Shown here: piece by piece, positions 55,320 to 64,000 of the stretch
Numbering within the stretch: the stretch's first letter is position 1
Layout of the letters: each line of letters opens with the position of its first letter
Source of the DNA: Marichromatium bheemlicum
GTDB taxonomy: Bacteria; Pseudomonadota; Gammaproteobacteria; Chromatiales; Chromatiaceae
Direction of reading: 5' to 3'
Assembly (NCBI RefSeq): GCF_012276755.1
Contig: NZ_JAAXKX010000002.1
Coordinates: 186,001 to 250,000, forward strand
DNA: 64,000 nucleotides
The notes under the pieces: generated by a model
Databases searched by the model: none
The model's input: only the letters and a program-made list of their open reading frames with translations
Told to the model about the DNA's origin: nothing
Made by a program: the position numbers and the translations under genes

Positions 55320-55910
55320 TCACTCCAGCAGCATTCGGTTGTCGGTCCCAGCGCAACCGGCCATCTCGGCATAGAGACGCTCGACCTCGGTCCAGTCGAG
55401 CGTCGGGAAGGCGCCACGTGCCTCGGCGAGCTTGTCGCGCAGCGCCGCTTCGCTCTTGTCGGCGACTGCTGCGGCATGGGCTCCGATGCCCTCCTCACGG
55501 ATGAACAGACAGGCATCCATCAGATCGGCGAGCTTGACGATGAAGGCCAACGGGGTATGGCGCAACGCCTGTTTACGCGCGACCACCTCGGGGGCGATCT
55601 CGCGCTCGATCCGTTCGAGCGGATCGGCGCGACCCGCCACCTCGGCGACGCGGCGCTTCAGCGGTGAGGGCATGTCGCCCATCAGCAGCTCAGGGGCGTC
55701 GTGCACCAACGCATACTCGAGCGCCTGTAGCCGCACCTCGGGCCCCGGCGCCTCGGGCATCACCCGAGTGAGCAGCTCGCGAGTGATCATCGCCACCAGA
55801 TAGTGGTGCTCGGCCAGGGTCTGGTTGCGGGCACAGCGCACCGAGTGCCAGCGGGTGACGTGCCCGGAACGGGCGATATCGCGCATATTGAGCTTGAGGG
55901 TGTGCATCAC
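55320..55910 (-). CDS. yfbR: 5'-deoxynucleotidase YfbR
   Basis: HD-domain phosphohydrolase that removes the phosphate from deoxynucleoside 5'-monophosphates. It has 196 residues. RWHSVRCARNQTLAEHHYLVAMI, at about residues 20-42, provides the first metal His; VHDAPELLMGDMPSPLK provides the HD pair and substrate contacts; and VKLADLMDA provides the last Asp. Length and motifs match E. coli YfbR. Confidence 0.93.
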   Translation of the reverse strand: MMHTLKLNMRDIARSGHVTRWHSVRCARNQTLAEHHYLVAMITRELLTRVMPEAPGPEVRLQALEYALVHDAPELLMGDMPSPLKRRVAEVAGRADPLERIEREIAPEVVARKQALRHTPLAFIVKLADLMDACLFIREEGIGAHAAAVADKSEAALRDKLAEARGAFPTLDWTEVERLYAEMAGCAGTDNRMLLE

Positions 55911-55975
55911 GACGTTTCAGTGAGTGGATGACGGGACGATGGTGAACGCCCCGCTCGAGGGTCGCAACACCCGCC

Positions 55976-56083
55976 CTAGAACACCCCGGATACTGCCGCC
56001 TCGACGCCCTGGGTCCAACCCAACCCCATCAGCGATACCAACACCATACCCGCAGCCATCGAACCACCCAGGAACGCACGCAT
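55976..56083 (-). CDS. Candidate 35-residue hydrophobic small protein
   Basis: MRAFLGGSMAAGMVLVSL begins a mostly hydrophobic 35-residue peptide with one probable membrane segment. AAGGAG stands 8 bases before the ATG at 56083, and codon choice is GC-rich. The frame stays open to ATG 56200, but those extra 39 codons use AT-rich codons unlike the neighbours. The rest of the 372-bp gap between yfbR and the DUF2835 gene is unusually AT-rich (about 56150-56215). No known family. Confidence 0.4.
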   Translation of the reverse strand: MRAFLGGSMAAGMVLVSLMGLGWTQGVEAAVSGVF

Positions 56084-56224
56084 CTCCACTTCTCCTTCGG
56101 GGCGAGCCCCACGATCTGCAATCGAATCGACGAGCACCGAGGCAACCGTTTTTGCCGTGTCGGCATCAATGCTCTCATCAATACAAATAACGCCTCTCAT
56201 TTACTTTTCAACGGGTACGTCCCC

Positions 56225-56253
56225 CGGACAGGAGCCGATCATGCGGCTACAAT
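56225..56253 (+). promoter_or_regulatory. Candidate promoter for the DUF2835 gene
   Basis: CGGACA (56225-56230) and TACAAT (56248-56253) are separated by 17 bp; the -10 matches five of six bases. It would place the transcript start near 56260, before ATG 56283 and after ATG 56241. Confidence 0.35.
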
Positions 56254-56282
56254 GTGCCGATCACCGCGCCCCAGACCCGACG

Positions 56283-56528
56283 ATGCAACGCTACTACTTC
56301 TCCCTTGACATCCCGGCCAGCGAATACCTGCGCTACTACAGCGGTGCTGCGGCACGGGTCTTGGTCAGGGTGCAGGACGGGCGCACCCTGTCGTTGCCTG
56401 CAGTGAATCTGCGCCGCTTCGTCAGCAGCGCCGGGATCCACGGCGACTTCTGCCTCACCGTCGACGACGACCAGCGCTTCGTCTCCCTCGAACGCCAGGA
56501 CCGCGCCGCCCCCGGCGTGCGCGCCTGA
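56283..56528 (+). CDS. DUF2835 protein
   Basis: 81-residue small soluble protein of unknown function, a family found mainly in gammaproteobacteria. It begins MQRYYFSLDIPASEYLRYY and has the conserved LPAVNLRRFVSSAGIHGDF. I chose ATG 56283 because family members start here and a promoter -10 overlaps the upstream region. ATG 56241 is in frame with AGGAG 6 bases before it and would add 14 residues. It lies 48 bp upstream of the helicase gene and may be co-transcribed. Confidence 0.75.
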   Translation: MQRYYFSLDIPASEYLRYYSGAAARVLVRVQDGRTLSLPAVNLRRFVSSAGIHGDFCLTVDDDQRFVSLERQDRAAPGVRA

Positions 56529-56576
56529 AGCCCGCGCCCACCCCGGGCGGGCGCCAGAACCCCCAGGTTTCCCCTC

Positions 56577-57938
56577 ATGAACATGCATTTCACCGACTAT
56601 CCGCTCGATCCGACTCTACTGAGTGGCATCGAGCAGGCCGGCTATCAGCAACCCACCCCGGTCCAGCAGGCGGTCCTCGAACCCGCCCTCGACGGGCGCG
56701 ACCTGATGGTCTGCGCCGCCACGGGCTCGGGCAAGACCGCCGCTTTCCTGCTGCCGCTGATGCAGCACATGCTCGAGACCCCCAAGCCCGACGGCGGCAC
56801 CCGGGCGCTGATCCTGGTGCCGACCCGCGAGCTGGCACGCCAAGTGCGTGAACACTTCATGCGCCTCGGCGGCCACACCCGACTCGGCGTCGGGGTCATC
56901 ACCGGCGGTGACTCGCGCGCCCACCAGATCGCCACCCTACGCAGGAACCCGGAGTTCCTGATCGCCACCCCGGGGCGGTTTCGCGAGATGCTCGAGCACA
57001 GCCGCACCGAGCTCGACGAGCTTGAGTTCCTGGTGCTCGACGAGGCCGACCGGATGCTCGAGATGGGCTTCGTCGAGGACGTGGTGACCATCATCGAGAA
57101 CAGCAATCCGGCACGCCAGTCACTGCTGTTCTCGGCCACCCTGGAACGGCGAGGCCTGGAACGCATCACCTCAATCCTGCTCGACGATCCGCTGCGACTA
57201 ACCCTGGACGCGGTGCGCGAGGCCCACCCCGACATCCGCCACCAGTGCCTACTCAGCGACGAGATCGCGCACAAGCGTGAGCAACTGCGCTGGCTGCTCA
57301 CCCATGAGTCCTTCGACAAGGCGCTGGTGTTCGTCAACAGCCGCAACCTGGCCACCGAACTCGGCGCCTGGCTCGGCACTCAAGGCGAGCGGGTCGCCGT
57401 GCTCCACGGCGAGCTTGAGCAGCGTGAACGTAACCGGGTGATGGGGCTGCTGCACCAAGGCAAGGTGCGGGTACTGGTGGCCACCGATCTGGCCGCGCGC
57501 GGGATCGACGTCCCCGGGGTGGAGCGGGTGTTCAACCTCGAGGTACCACGTAACGGCGAGGACTATCTACACCGCACCGGTCGCACCGGCCGCGCCGGTG
57601 AGCAAGGCGTCGCCGTAAACCTGGTCGGCTCGACCGAATGGAATCGCATGGAGAGCATCAGCCGCTTCCTCGGTCTCGACCTCGAGTGGCGCGCGATCGA
57701 CGGGCTGGAGGCGCGTTTCAAGGGGGCGGCGGCGAAAAAGCGGCGCAAGACCCCGGCTGATCGCGCCAAGACCAAGAAGGTGACAGCGCGCAGTGCGGCC
57801 AAGACCAAGGACAAGCAGCGCCACCGTGATCGCAAGAACATCGGCAAGCGCCGCACCCCATCGAGCAAAGGGGTCGAGGCCGGCCACGCCCCGCTGAGCC
57901 GCAAGCGTCGTGACGAGGGCGGGACGGAGGAGCGCTGA
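56577..57938 (+). CDS. srmB: DEAD-box RNA helicase (SrmB-like)
   Basis: 453-residue ATP-dependent RNA helicase. The Q motif is GYQQPTPVQ, motif I ATGSGKT, motif II DEAD, motif III SAT and motif VI HRTGRTGR. The C-terminal tail is Lys/Arg-rich and includes RHRDRKNIGKRR, close to the end of E. coli SrmB, a factor in 50S ribosome assembly. That tail supports srmB over rhlE or dbpA, though function across genera is not guaranteed. Confidence 0.9.
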   Translation: MNMHFTDYPLDPTLLSGIEQAGYQQPTPVQQAVLEPALDGRDLMVCAATGSGKTAAFLLPLMQHMLETPKPDGGTRALILVPTRELARQVREHFMRLGGHTRLGVGVITGGDSRAHQIATLRRNPEFLIATPGRFREMLEHSRTELDELEFLVLDEADRMLEMGFVEDVVTIIENSNPARQSLLFSATLERRGLERITSILLDDPLRLTLDAVREAHPDIRHQCLLSDEIAHKREQLRWLLTHESFDKALVFVNSRNLATELGAWLGTQGERVAVLHGELEQRERNRVMGLLHQGKVRVLVATDLAARGIDVPGVERVFNLEVPRNGEDYLHRTGRTGRAGEQGVAVNLVGSTEWNRMESISRFLGLDLEWRAIDGLEARFKGAAAKKRRKTPADRAKTKKVTARSAAKTKDKQRHRDRKNIGKRRTPSSKGVEAGHAPLSRKRRDEGGTEER

Positions 57939-57956
57939 GTCGAGCCGGGCGCGCGC

Positions 57957-58697
57957 TCAGCCAGCGACCCCGAGGGCGCCTTGGAGTTGGGCGGTAACCT
58001 CGGAGCCCAGCCCAGTGCGCGCGGCCAGGCCGTCGAGATAGGCGCGCTCCTCCGGGGTATCGACCTCGATCGCCAGCAGCGAGGCGGCATAGACCTCGGC
58101 GGCCGTCTCCCGGTCCGGGATCTCGGCGGCAAAAGCGTCGAGGTCGAGCGGGCGCAGCAGTTCGTCGGCGAGCCATTGACGCACCTGCGCCTCGAGTCCG
58201 CTCGCCGCGGCCTGGTCGACGATCCGCTGCATCTCGTCGACCCCGATCTGGCCGTCGGCCTTGGCGGCATTGATCATCGCCCGCACCAACAACCGCGCCT
58301 TGTCGTCACGCGCGGCATCAGCCTGCACCGGCTCGGGCAGCGCCGCCGGTGGCGCCGGTGGCTGGGCAGCGCCCTGCCCCTCGGCGTTGGCGAGCGCCTT
58401 GTAGGCCACCCCGGCGAGCATCGCCAGGGCACCGCCGGTGAGCGCACCACGTACCGCATCCCCGCCGCCACCGAGCACCGAGCCAAGCGCCGCCCCCAGC
58501 CCACCGGCCTGGAGCGGGTTGTCGGCAGCCTGACCGAGCACCCCGCGCGCGCCATCAAGCAGTGCGCTCAGACCGCCGCCACCACCCTCAGCGGACGTAG
58601 CGGAGTGCTGCCCCAGCCCTTGGGTAAGACGCTGCGTCCCGGTGCTGGAGAGGTTGTTCTGCAACAGTGAACCGAGTAGATCGCCGAAACCTGCCAT
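57957..58697 (-). CDS. TerB-like DUF533 membrane protein (YebE type)
   Basis: 246 residues. The N-terminal 110 residues are Gly/Ala/Leu-rich with a probable membrane segment (about 85-105). The C-terminal half (from about 125) is a TerB-like acidic helical domain with VRAMINAAKADGQIGVDEMQRI and the family Asp/Glu pattern. The start is ATG 58697 with GGGAG 7 bases upstream; the frame extends further up without support. E. coli YebE belongs to the same family and is envelope-stress induced. Function here unknown. Confidence 0.82.
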   Translation of the reverse strand: MAGFGDLLGSLLQNNLSSTGTQRLTQGLGQHSATSAEGGGGGLSALLDGARGVLGQAADNPLQAGGLGAALGSVLGGGGDAVRGALTGGALAMLAGVAYKALANAEGQGAAQPPAPPAALPEPVQADAARDDKARLLVRAMINAAKADGQIGVDEMQRIVDQAAASGLEAQVRQWLADELLRPLDLDAFAAEIPDRETAAEVYAASLLAIEVDTPEERAYLDGLAARTGLGSEVTAQLQGALGVAG

Positions 58698-58777
58698 GCC
58701 TTGACTCCCGCCGAGTTGGGCGCGACCGATGCCGCGCACGGATGCCATCACTCTAGCACCCGGAACGCGCAGCGCCG

Positions 58778-59533
58778 TCACTCCGGCATGACGAATGGCC
58801 CAACCGGGTCGCCGGGAGCCAGGCCAAGGACTCGATCAGCGCGGCCCTGGTTGACCGCGATCTCGACCAGCCCGAGCGCATTCTCGTACCAGAAGGCCCC
58901 GCCTGCCTCGACCGCACAGAAGGTGCGCGCCCAGGGCAACAGACGCTCGCCGACGCGCAGGCACTGCGCATGGTCGGCCGACCGCAGACCGGTCATCAGA
59001 TTGCCATAATGGTCGGCATAGAGGACCCGATCGAGCATCCCCGGCCAGTCGTGCCCTACGGGCCGGTCGAGCGGGATGGGGCCGACGTCCTCGCCCCGGC
59101 ACAATCGCGCGGCTACCGGCAGGAACCAGTCGCGCCCGTGGAAGGTCGCACTGCGCCGTGGCGGCAACCAGCCGATCCGCCAGCATTGCCCCACCCCGGC
59201 CATCAGATGCGGCGCGAGCAGACCATTGTCCGGGGCAACGAACCAGTCCTCGCCGATGCGTGCGATGACACCGTCACGCACCCCACCGACACCGGGATCG
59301 ACGACGCAGAGATAGAGGGTACGTGGGGGCATGTCGCGCACCAGCGCCGGCAGCAGATAGGCGGCGAGATCGGGACGGAAGGGCGGCAGATCGTGGATCA
59401 GGTCGATCACCGCATGATCGGGCAGGCAGGCATCGAGCGCGGCCTGCATCTGCCCGAGATAGGGGCCGGCGCCGAAATCGGTGACCAGGGCAATACGTTC
59501 GATGGCCGGGATCTCCATCACGATGGACCTCAT
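58778..59533 (-). CDS. S-adenosylmethionine hydrolase/hydroxide adenosyltransferase (DUF62)
   Basis: 251-residue SAM hydroxide adenosyltransferase, which splits SAM into adenosine and methionine. It has the typical opening IALVTDFGAGPYLGQM, where the Asp contacts the ribose, then VVDPGVGG and APDNGLLAPHL. The C-terminal domain has DRVLYADHYGNLMTGL. Start at 59533 (GAGG 8 bases upstream) or ATG 59518. It lies 77 bp beyond rplQ but is separated from the ribosomal operon by an intrinsic terminator. Confidence 0.88.
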   Translation of the reverse strand: MRSIVMEIPAIERIALVTDFGAGPYLGQMQAALDACLPDHAVIDLIHDLPPFRPDLAAYLLPALVRDMPPRTLYLCVVDPGVGGVRDGVIARIGEDWFVAPDNGLLAPHLMAGVGQCWRIGWLPPRRSATFHGRDWFLPVAARLCRGEDVGPIPLDRPVGHDWPGMLDRVLYADHYGNLMTGLRSADHAQCLRVGERLLPWARTFCAVEAGGAFWYENALGLVEIAVNQGRADRVLGLAPGDPVGPFVMPE

Positions 59534-59552
59534 GCAGACAACCTCGGGACGA

Positions 59553-59582
59553 AAAAAAACCGGGCAGATGCCCGGTTTTTTT
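59553..59582. terminator. Intrinsic terminator of the alpha operon
   Basis: CCGGGC (59560-59565) and GCCCGG (59570-59575) around AGAT, extended by seven A-T pairs on each side (59553-59559 with 59576-59582). It has the classical form in both directions and ends rplQ transcription on the minus strand. Confidence 0.93.
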
Positions 59583-59610
59583 CATGCGGCCACGCCGGAA
59601 ACGTCGGAAC

Positions 59611-59997
59611 TCAGTCCTCGTCCTCGACCTCGGTCTGCACCGGGCGGTCGACCAGCTCGACATAGGCCATCGGGGCCGCGTCGCTGGAACGATAGCCACA
59701 CTTGAGGATGCGCAGATAGCCGCCGGGGCGGCCCTGGTAACGCGGACCGAGTTCAGCGAACAGCTTGCCCACGGCGTCCTTGTCGCGCAGACGTGCGAAG
59801 GCCTGACGGCGGGTGTGAACCGAATCTTCCTTCGCCAGGGTGATCAGCGGCTCGGCGATCCGACGCAGCTCTTTTGCCTTCGGCACCGTCGTCTTGATCA
59901 GCTCGTGCTGGAACAACGAGGCTGCCATGTTGCGAAACATCGCCTCGCGGTGCGAGCTGGTGCGATTCAAATGCCTTCCGGCTTTGCGGTGACGCAT
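59611..59997 (-). CDS. rplQ: 50S ribosomal protein L17
   Basis: 128 residues. Starts [20 protein letters not shown], the invariant L17 N-terminus, and is the last gene of the alpha operon, 56 bp after rpoA. The C-terminus is acidic (VQTEVEDED). The intrinsic terminator follows 29 bp downstream. Confidence 0.98.
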   Translation of the reverse strand: MRHRKAGRHLNRTSSHREAMFRNMAASLFQHELIKTTVPKAKELRRIAEPLITLAKEDSVHTRRQAFARLRDKDAVGKLFAELGPRYQGRPGGYLRILKCGYRSSDAAPMAYVELVDRPVQTEVEDED

Positions 59998-60053
59998 GAT
60001 CCTTTTCCCGAATATCTTGTGATCGAGTGTTGTTTTCTAGAACCTGAACGCGC

Positions 60054-61064
60054 TCAGCGGACGCTCAGTTCGGCGATGTTTTCAGGCGGCCAGTTCTCGA
60101 GCCGCATCCCCAGCGAGAGACCGCGCGTGGCGAGCACGTCCTTGATCTCCGTGAGCGACTTCTTGCCGAGATTCGGGGTCTTGAGCAGCTCCACCTCGGT
60201 GCGCTGGATCAGATCGCCGATCAGGTAGATGTTCTCGGCCTTCAGGCAATTCGCCGAACGCACCGTCAGCTCCAGGTCGTCGACCGGGCGCAGCAGGATC
60301 GGGTCGTAGGGCGACTCATCGCGCTGTTCGACGGACTGACTGTCCGCGGCCCCGGTCCCTTCGAGCACGACGAAGCTCGAGAGCTGATCGCGCAGGATGG
60401 TCGCGGCGCGCTGGATCGACTCCTTGGGGTCGATGGTGCCGTTGGTCTCCAGGTCGATCACCAGACGGTCGAGATCGGTACGCTGCTCGACACGCGCCGA
60501 CTGTACATCGATCGCGACACGATGCACCGGGCTGTAGGAAGCATCGAGCGGCAGCTTGCCGATCGGTCGCTCCTCACCCTCTTCACCCTCACGCGCGGTC
60601 GCCGGCTCGTAGCCACGGCCACGACGCACGGTCAAGGTCATGCTCAACTCACCCTCGGTGATGTTGGCAATCACCAGCTCGGGGTTGGCGATGGTGGCCG
60701 AGTGGTCGAGTTCGATGTCAGCGGCGGTCACTGGCCCCGGGCCGGATTTGCTCAGGGTGAAGGTCGCTTCGTCCTTGCCGTCGAGCGTGATCGCAAGCTG
60801 CTTGAGGTTGAGCAGGATCTCGAGCACGTCTTCCTGCACCCCCTCAAGGGTGGTGTACTCGTGAAGGACGCCCTGGATTTCGACCTCGGTGACGGCATAG
60901 CCGTCCATCGAGGAGAGCAGGATACGGCGCAGCGCATTGCCCAGGGTGTGCCCGAAACCACGCTCCAGGGGCTCTAGCGAAACCTTGGCGTGGTTCGGGC
61001 TGCCATCGACCAGGTCGACCTTGACGATGCGTGGTTTCAAAAATTCGCCAATAGCGTCAGTCAT
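60054..61064 (-). CDS. rpoA: RNA polymerase alpha subunit
   Basis: 336 residues. The N-terminal assembly domain has [20 protein letters not shown], and the C-terminal domain (from about residue 255) has [20 protein letters not shown] followed by [16 protein letters not shown], the part that binds UP elements and activators. It lies between rpsD and rplQ as in all proteobacteria. The inter-domain linker (about 232-255) is Ser/Glu-rich. Confidence 0.99.
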   Translation of the reverse strand: MTDAIGEFLKPRIVKVDLVDGSPNHAKVSLEPLERGFGHTLGNALRRILLSSMDGYAVTEVEIQGVLHEYTTLEGVQEDVLEILLNLKQLAITLDGKDEATFTLSKSGPGPVTAADIELDHSATIANPELVIANITEGELSMTLTVRRGRGYEPATAREGEEGEERPIGKLPLDASYSPVHRVAIDVQSARVEQRTDLDRLVIDLETNGTIDPKESIQRAATILRDQLSSFVVLEGTGAADSQSVEQRDESPYDPILLRPVDDLELTVRSANCLKAENIYLIGDLIQRTEVELLKTPNLGKKSLTEIKDVLATRGLSLGMRLENWPPENIAELSVR

Positions 61065-61085
61065 TAGTGCCCCTCTGGAAGCTCC

Positions 61086-61706
61086 TTACTTGGAGTACAG
61101 CTCGACGATCAGCGATTCATTGATGTCCGCCGGCAGATCGGAACGATCGGGAACACGCTTGAAGACGCCCTTCATGGCCTTGGTATCGACCTCGACCCAG
61201 TCGGAGAAGCCGTACTGCTCGGCCAGCGACAGTGCATTCTGCACGCGGACCTGCTTACGCGACGCCTCACGGACCTCGATCTCATCATCGATCCCAACCT
61301 GGAAGGAGGGGATGTTGACGATACGGCCGTTGACCAGGATGGCCTTGTGACTGACCAGCTGACGTGCCTCGGCGCGAGTAGCACCAAAGCCCATACGGTA
61401 GACGACGTTGTCGAGACGACGCTCGAGCAGCTGGAGCAGGTTCTCGCCGGTGGCACCCTTGGTGGCAGCGGCCTTTTTGTAGTAATTGCGGAACTGCTTC
61501 TCGAGCACACCGTAGGTGCGACGCACCTTCTGTTTCTCGCGCAGCTGCAGACCGTAGTCGGAGAGACGCCGACGACGGTCGGTGCTCTGCCCGGGCTGCT
61601 TCTCGAGGTTGCACTTGGTATCCAGAGCGCGCGCGCGGCTCTTCAAGGAGAGATCGGTCCCCTCGCGACGCGCCAGCTTGCAGGTTGGGCCTGTGTAACG
61701 TGCCAT
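61086..61706 (-). CDS. rpsD: 30S ribosomal protein S4
   Basis: 206 residues, the expected length. Starts [16 protein letters not shown]; the S4 RNA-binding domain is at about 96-160 ([21 protein letters not shown]). In E. coli S4 represses translation of this operon; whether it does so here cannot be judged. It lacks the zinc-binding Cys set found in some S4 paralogues. Confidence 0.99.
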   Translation of the reverse strand: MARYTGPTCKLARREGTDLSLKSRARALDTKCNLEKQPGQSTDRRRRLSDYGLQLREKQKVRRTYGVLEKQFRNYYKKAAATKGATGENLLQLLERRLDNVVYRMGFGATRAEARQLVSHKAILVNGRIVNIPSFQVGIDDEIEVREASRKQVRVQNALSLAEQYGFSDWVEVDTKAMKGVFKRVPDRSDLPADINESLIVELYSK

Positions 61707-61725
61707 GTCTCTTCCTGTTGATCTG

Positions 61726-62115
61726 TCAGACGCGCCGCTTCTTGGGCGGACGGCAGCCGTTGTGCGGGATCGGGGTCACATCAGTGATGCTGGTGATCTT
61801 GAAACCCGCGTTGTTGAGTGCGCGCACGGCGGACTCACGTCCCGGCCCCGGACCCTTGACGTTCACGTCCAGGTTGCGCAGGCCGTATTCCTTGGCGGCC
61901 TGACCGGCACGATCGGCGGCGACCTGAGCCGCGAAGGGCGTGCTCTTGCGCGAACCGCGGAAGCCCGAACCACCAGCGGTGGCCCAGGCCAAGGCGTTGC
62001 CCTGACGATCGGTGATCGTGATGATGGTGTTGTTGAAGGAGGCATGGACGTGCGCAATGCCGTCTGCAACCTGCTTCTTGACCTTTTTCTTGGTGCTGCG
62101 AATCGGTTTAGCCAT
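61726..62115 (-). CDS. rpsK: 30S ribosomal protein S11
   Basis: 129 residues. [19 protein letters not shown] and the C-terminal [18 protein letters not shown] are diagnostic. It lies 19 bp upstream of rpsD and 36 bp after rpsM in the alpha operon. Confidence 0.99.
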   Translation of the reverse strand: MAKPIRSTKKKVKKQVADGIAHVHASFNNTIITITDRQGNALAWATAGGSGFRGSRKSTPFAAQVAADRAGQAAKEYGLRNLDVNVKGPGPGRESAVRALNNAGFKITSITDVTPIPHNGCRPPKKRRV

Positions 62116-62151
62116 TCGACGTAATCCAGCTAATCTGCTGCGCCTGAGCGC

Positions 62152-62508
62152 TTAGCGTTTGATCGGACGACGCGGCCCCTTACGGGTCCGTGCGTTGGTG
62201 CGCGTGCGCTGACCACGCAGGGGCAGACCGCGACGATGACGGATGCCGCGGTTGCAGCCGAGGTCCATCAGGCGCTTGATGTTCATCGACACCTCGCGAC
62301 GCAGATCGCCCTCGACGGAGAACTTGGCAACCTCGCTGCGCAGCTTCTCGACCTCTTCCTCGGTGAGGCTCTGGATCTTGGTGTCACGCGGAATGCCTGC
62401 CGCGTCGCAGATCTCGCCCGCGCGGGTGCGGCCGATGCCGTAGATCGCGGTCAACGCGATCACGGCGTGCTTTTTGTCGGGAATGTTGACGCCGGCGATA
62501 CGGGCCAT
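62152..62508 (-). CDS. rpsM: 30S ribosomal protein S13
   Basis: 118 residues. Begins [20 protein letters not shown] and ends with the Arg-rich [17 protein letters not shown] that reaches the ribosomal P site. It is the first gene of the alpha operon proper, 83 bp after rpmJ. Confidence 0.99.
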   Translation of the reverse strand: MARIAGVNIPDKKHAVIALTAIYGIGRTRAGEICDAAGIPRDTKIQSLTEEEVEKLRSEVAKFSVEGDLRREVSMNIKRLMDLGCNRGIRHRRGLPLRGQRTRTNARTRKGPRRPIKR

Positions 62509-62591
62509 AGCTACGAACCCCTCAGTCCTAAATGCTCAGCGGGTAAACCGCGCAGTATAACAAAATACCTACTGTAGTCAACGGGATCCCG

Positions 62592-62705
62592 TCAACCCTG
62601 GCGCTGCTTGTGACGGGGGTCGGAACAGATGACCCGCACCGTTCCATTCCGCTTGATCACCTTGCAGTTTCTGCACAACTTCTTGACCGATGCTCGCACT
62701 TTCAT
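62592..62705 (-). CDS. rpmJ: 50S ribosomal protein L36
   Basis: 37 residues, found by translating the gap between secY and rpsM. It begins [19 protein letters not shown] and ends PRHKQRQG. Cys11, Cys14, Cys27 and His32 form the zinc ribbon, so this is the zinc-containing form. It lies 28 bp after secY. Confidence 0.97.
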   Translation of the reverse strand: MKVRASVKKLCRNCKVIKRNGTVRVICSDPRHKQRQG

Positions 62706-62733
62706 TCTTGTCTCCTAAGAGTCGGGGCCTTCT

Positions 62734-64000
62734 TCAGCGCAACATGCCGGCGCCGGGCGACTTCAGATTGGCCTTCTTCATCAGGCCCTCGTACTGATGC
62801 GACATCAGGTGAGCCTGAATCTGCGCCATGAAGTCCATGACCACGACCACTACGATTAACAGTGAGGTGCCGCCGAAATAGAACGGCACGTTGTAACCCA
62901 CGATCAGGAACTCAGGCAGCAAGCAGACAGCGGTGATGTAGATCGCGCCTGCTGCCGTCAACCGGGTCATGACGGTATCGATATAGCGCGCCGTCTGCTC
63001 CCCCGGACGGATCCCCGGAATGAAAGCCCCAGAGCGCTTGAGGTTGTCGGCCGTCTCCTTCGCATTGAACACCAGCGCGGTGTAGAAGAAGCAGAAGAAG
63101 ATGATCGCCGTCGCGTAGAAGAGCACGTAGACCGGCTCACCGGGCGAGAGCTTCGCGGTGATGTCAGCCAGCCAGCGCAGATCCTCGTTGCTACCGAACC
63201 ACTGCCCCAGCGTCCCCGGGAAGAGGATGATGCTGGAGGCGAAGATCGGCGGGATGACACCGGCCATGTTGAGCTTGAGCGGCAGGTGCGTACTCTGCGC
63301 CTGCATCATCCGCCGCCCCTGTTGGCGCCGCGCATAGTTGACAGTGATCCGTCGCTGACCCCGCTCGACGAACACCACGAACGCGGTGACCGCCAGCGCC
63401 AGGGCGAACAACGCGAGCACCGCCAGCGAGTTCATCTCACCGGTGCGAGCCAGCTCCAGGGTGCCGCCGAGCGCCGAGGGCAGACCGGCGACGATACCCG
63501 CGAAGATGATCAGCGAGATGCCGTTGCCGATGCCGCGCTCAGTGATCTGCTCGCCCAGCCACATCAGGAACATGGTCCCGGTCACCAGCGACACGGTCGC
63601 GGTGAACACGAACCCGGGCCCGGTGTGAGAGACCAGCGCCGAGCCACCCGCAGTCTGCCCCTGCAACGCCATCGAGATACCGATAGCCTGGAAGGTTGCG
63701 AGCACCACGGTGCCGTAGCGGGTGTACTGGGTGATCTTGCGCCGTCCCGACTCCCCTTCCTTCTTCAGCTGCTCGAGCTTCGGCAGGACTGCCGTCATCA
63801 GCTGCATGATGATGGAAGCGGAGATGTAGGGCATGATGCCCAGCGCGAACAGACTGGCGCGCTCCAGGGCCCCACCCGAGAACATGTTGAACATGTCCAG
63901 GATCGACCCCTGGTTCTGGTCGAACAGGATGGCCAAGGCCTCGGGGTTGACGCCCGGGACCGGAATAAAGGTACCGATACGATAGACGAGCAGTGCGCCG
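62734..64000 (-). CDS. secY: Preprotein translocase subunit SecY, 5' end cut by window edge
   Basis: Channel-forming subunit of the SecYEG translocon. About 422 residues are in the window; the frame continues past 64000 and the first visible residues ([20 protein letters not shown]) belong to the end of transmembrane helix 1 and the plug region. Nine further transmembrane helices follow. Conserved sites include the cytoplasmic loop [18 protein letters not shown] and the C-terminal tail. Followed by rpmJ, as in the gammaproteobacterial spc operon. Confidence 0.98.
   Translation of the reverse strand, partial: GALLVYRIGTFIPVPGVNPEALAILFDQNQGSILDMFNMFSGGALERASLFALGIMPYISASIIMQLMTAVLPKLEQLKKEGESGRRKITQYTRYGTVVLATFQAIGISMALQGQTAGGSALVSHTGPGFVFTATVSLVTGTMFLMWLGEQITERGIGNGISLIIFAGIVAGLPSALGGTLELARTGEMNSLAVLALFALALAVTAFVVFVERGQRRITVNYARRQQGRRMMQAQSTHLPLKLNMAGVIPPIFASSIILFPGTLGQWFGSNEDLRWLADITAKLSPGEPVYVLFYATAIIFFCFFYTALVFNAKETADNLKRSGAFIPGIRPGEQTARYIDTVMTRLTAAGAIYITAVCLLPEFLIVGYNVPFYFGGTSLLIVVVVVMDFMAQIQAHLMSHQYEGLMKKANLKSPGAGMLR

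Noticed and set aside
55924-56190. 88-codon plus-strand frame in the yfbR-DUF2835 gap
   Set aside because: Pro/Arg-rich with no ribosome site or homology; it runs opposite the better small-protein candidate.
56084-56200. Longer start (ATG 56200) for the 35-residue frame
   Set aside because: The added codons are AT-rich and unlike the neighbours, and the strong ribosome site is at the internal ATG.

Overview
The window looks like chromosome from a high-GC gammaproteobacterium, most likely a purple sulfur bacterium (Chromatiaceae; Marichromatium or Allochromatium-like is a guess from GC and gene content). The reasons are gammaproteobacterial gene neighbourhoods (rluC/rne divergent; comEC-exbB-exbD-msbA-lpxK-kdsB with lolCD; apbC/metG divergent; rnfABCDGE; secY-rpmJ-rpsM-rpsK-rpsD-rpoA-rplQ), the very strong GC preference at third codon positions, and a CoA-disulfide-reductase/rhodanese fusion that suits a sulfur-metabolising lifestyle. 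I see no prophage, plasmid, transposase, CRISPR array, tRNA or rRNA gene.

Layout. 1-6.2 kb: a 3'-truncated sppA with a HAD phosphatase and rluC on the minus strand, divergent from rne, which has a 582-bp leader region and a 25-residue tandem repeat in its C-terminal scaffold. 6.3-9.5 kb: three overlapping plus-strand genes (sulfotransferase, GT4 glycosyltransferase, deacetylase-like) that look like a small sulfated-glycan or glycolipid unit. 9.5-20.7 kb: envelope biogenesis (kdsB, lpxK, msbA, exbDB, comEC, lolCD) plus a low-molecular-weight phosphatase. 21.2-25.8 kb: agmatine deiminase, small stand-alone genes, and cmoAB for tRNA wobble modification. 25.8-36.9 kb: a phosphate block. It holds ppk1 and pstSCAB-phoU, with Pho-box-like sites in front of ppk1 and pstS; inside it sit a persulfide-reductase-like flavoprotein and an encapsulated-ferritin-type gene that has no encapsulin beside it. 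37.3-44.6 kb: a second GT4, yhhQ, dcd, apbC and metG. 44.9-50.1 kb: the complete Rnf complex. 50.1-55.3 kb: an FMN riboswitch with ribB, a siderophore-porin-like protein, dmeF and an FAD oxidoreductase. 55.3-59.5 kb: yfbR, srmB-like helicase, a TerB/DUF533 protein and a SAM hydrolase. 59.6-64 kb: the alpha operon and the end of the spc operon, with secY cut by the right edge.

The most unusual feature is a family of intergenic repeats. Three full copies (about 20.73-21.06, 36.92-37.19 and 40.36-40.88 kb) combine a heptanucleotide array (GGCCAGC, 1.9 to 11.9 units), outward arms built from CGCAAAG-type words, and a conserved core containing a small hairpin. A divergent arms-only relative lies at 15.59-15.71 kb and a related heptad array lies upstream of metG. 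Copy number differs between loci, and one copy is inverted relative to the other two, so these look like variable and recombinogenic elements.
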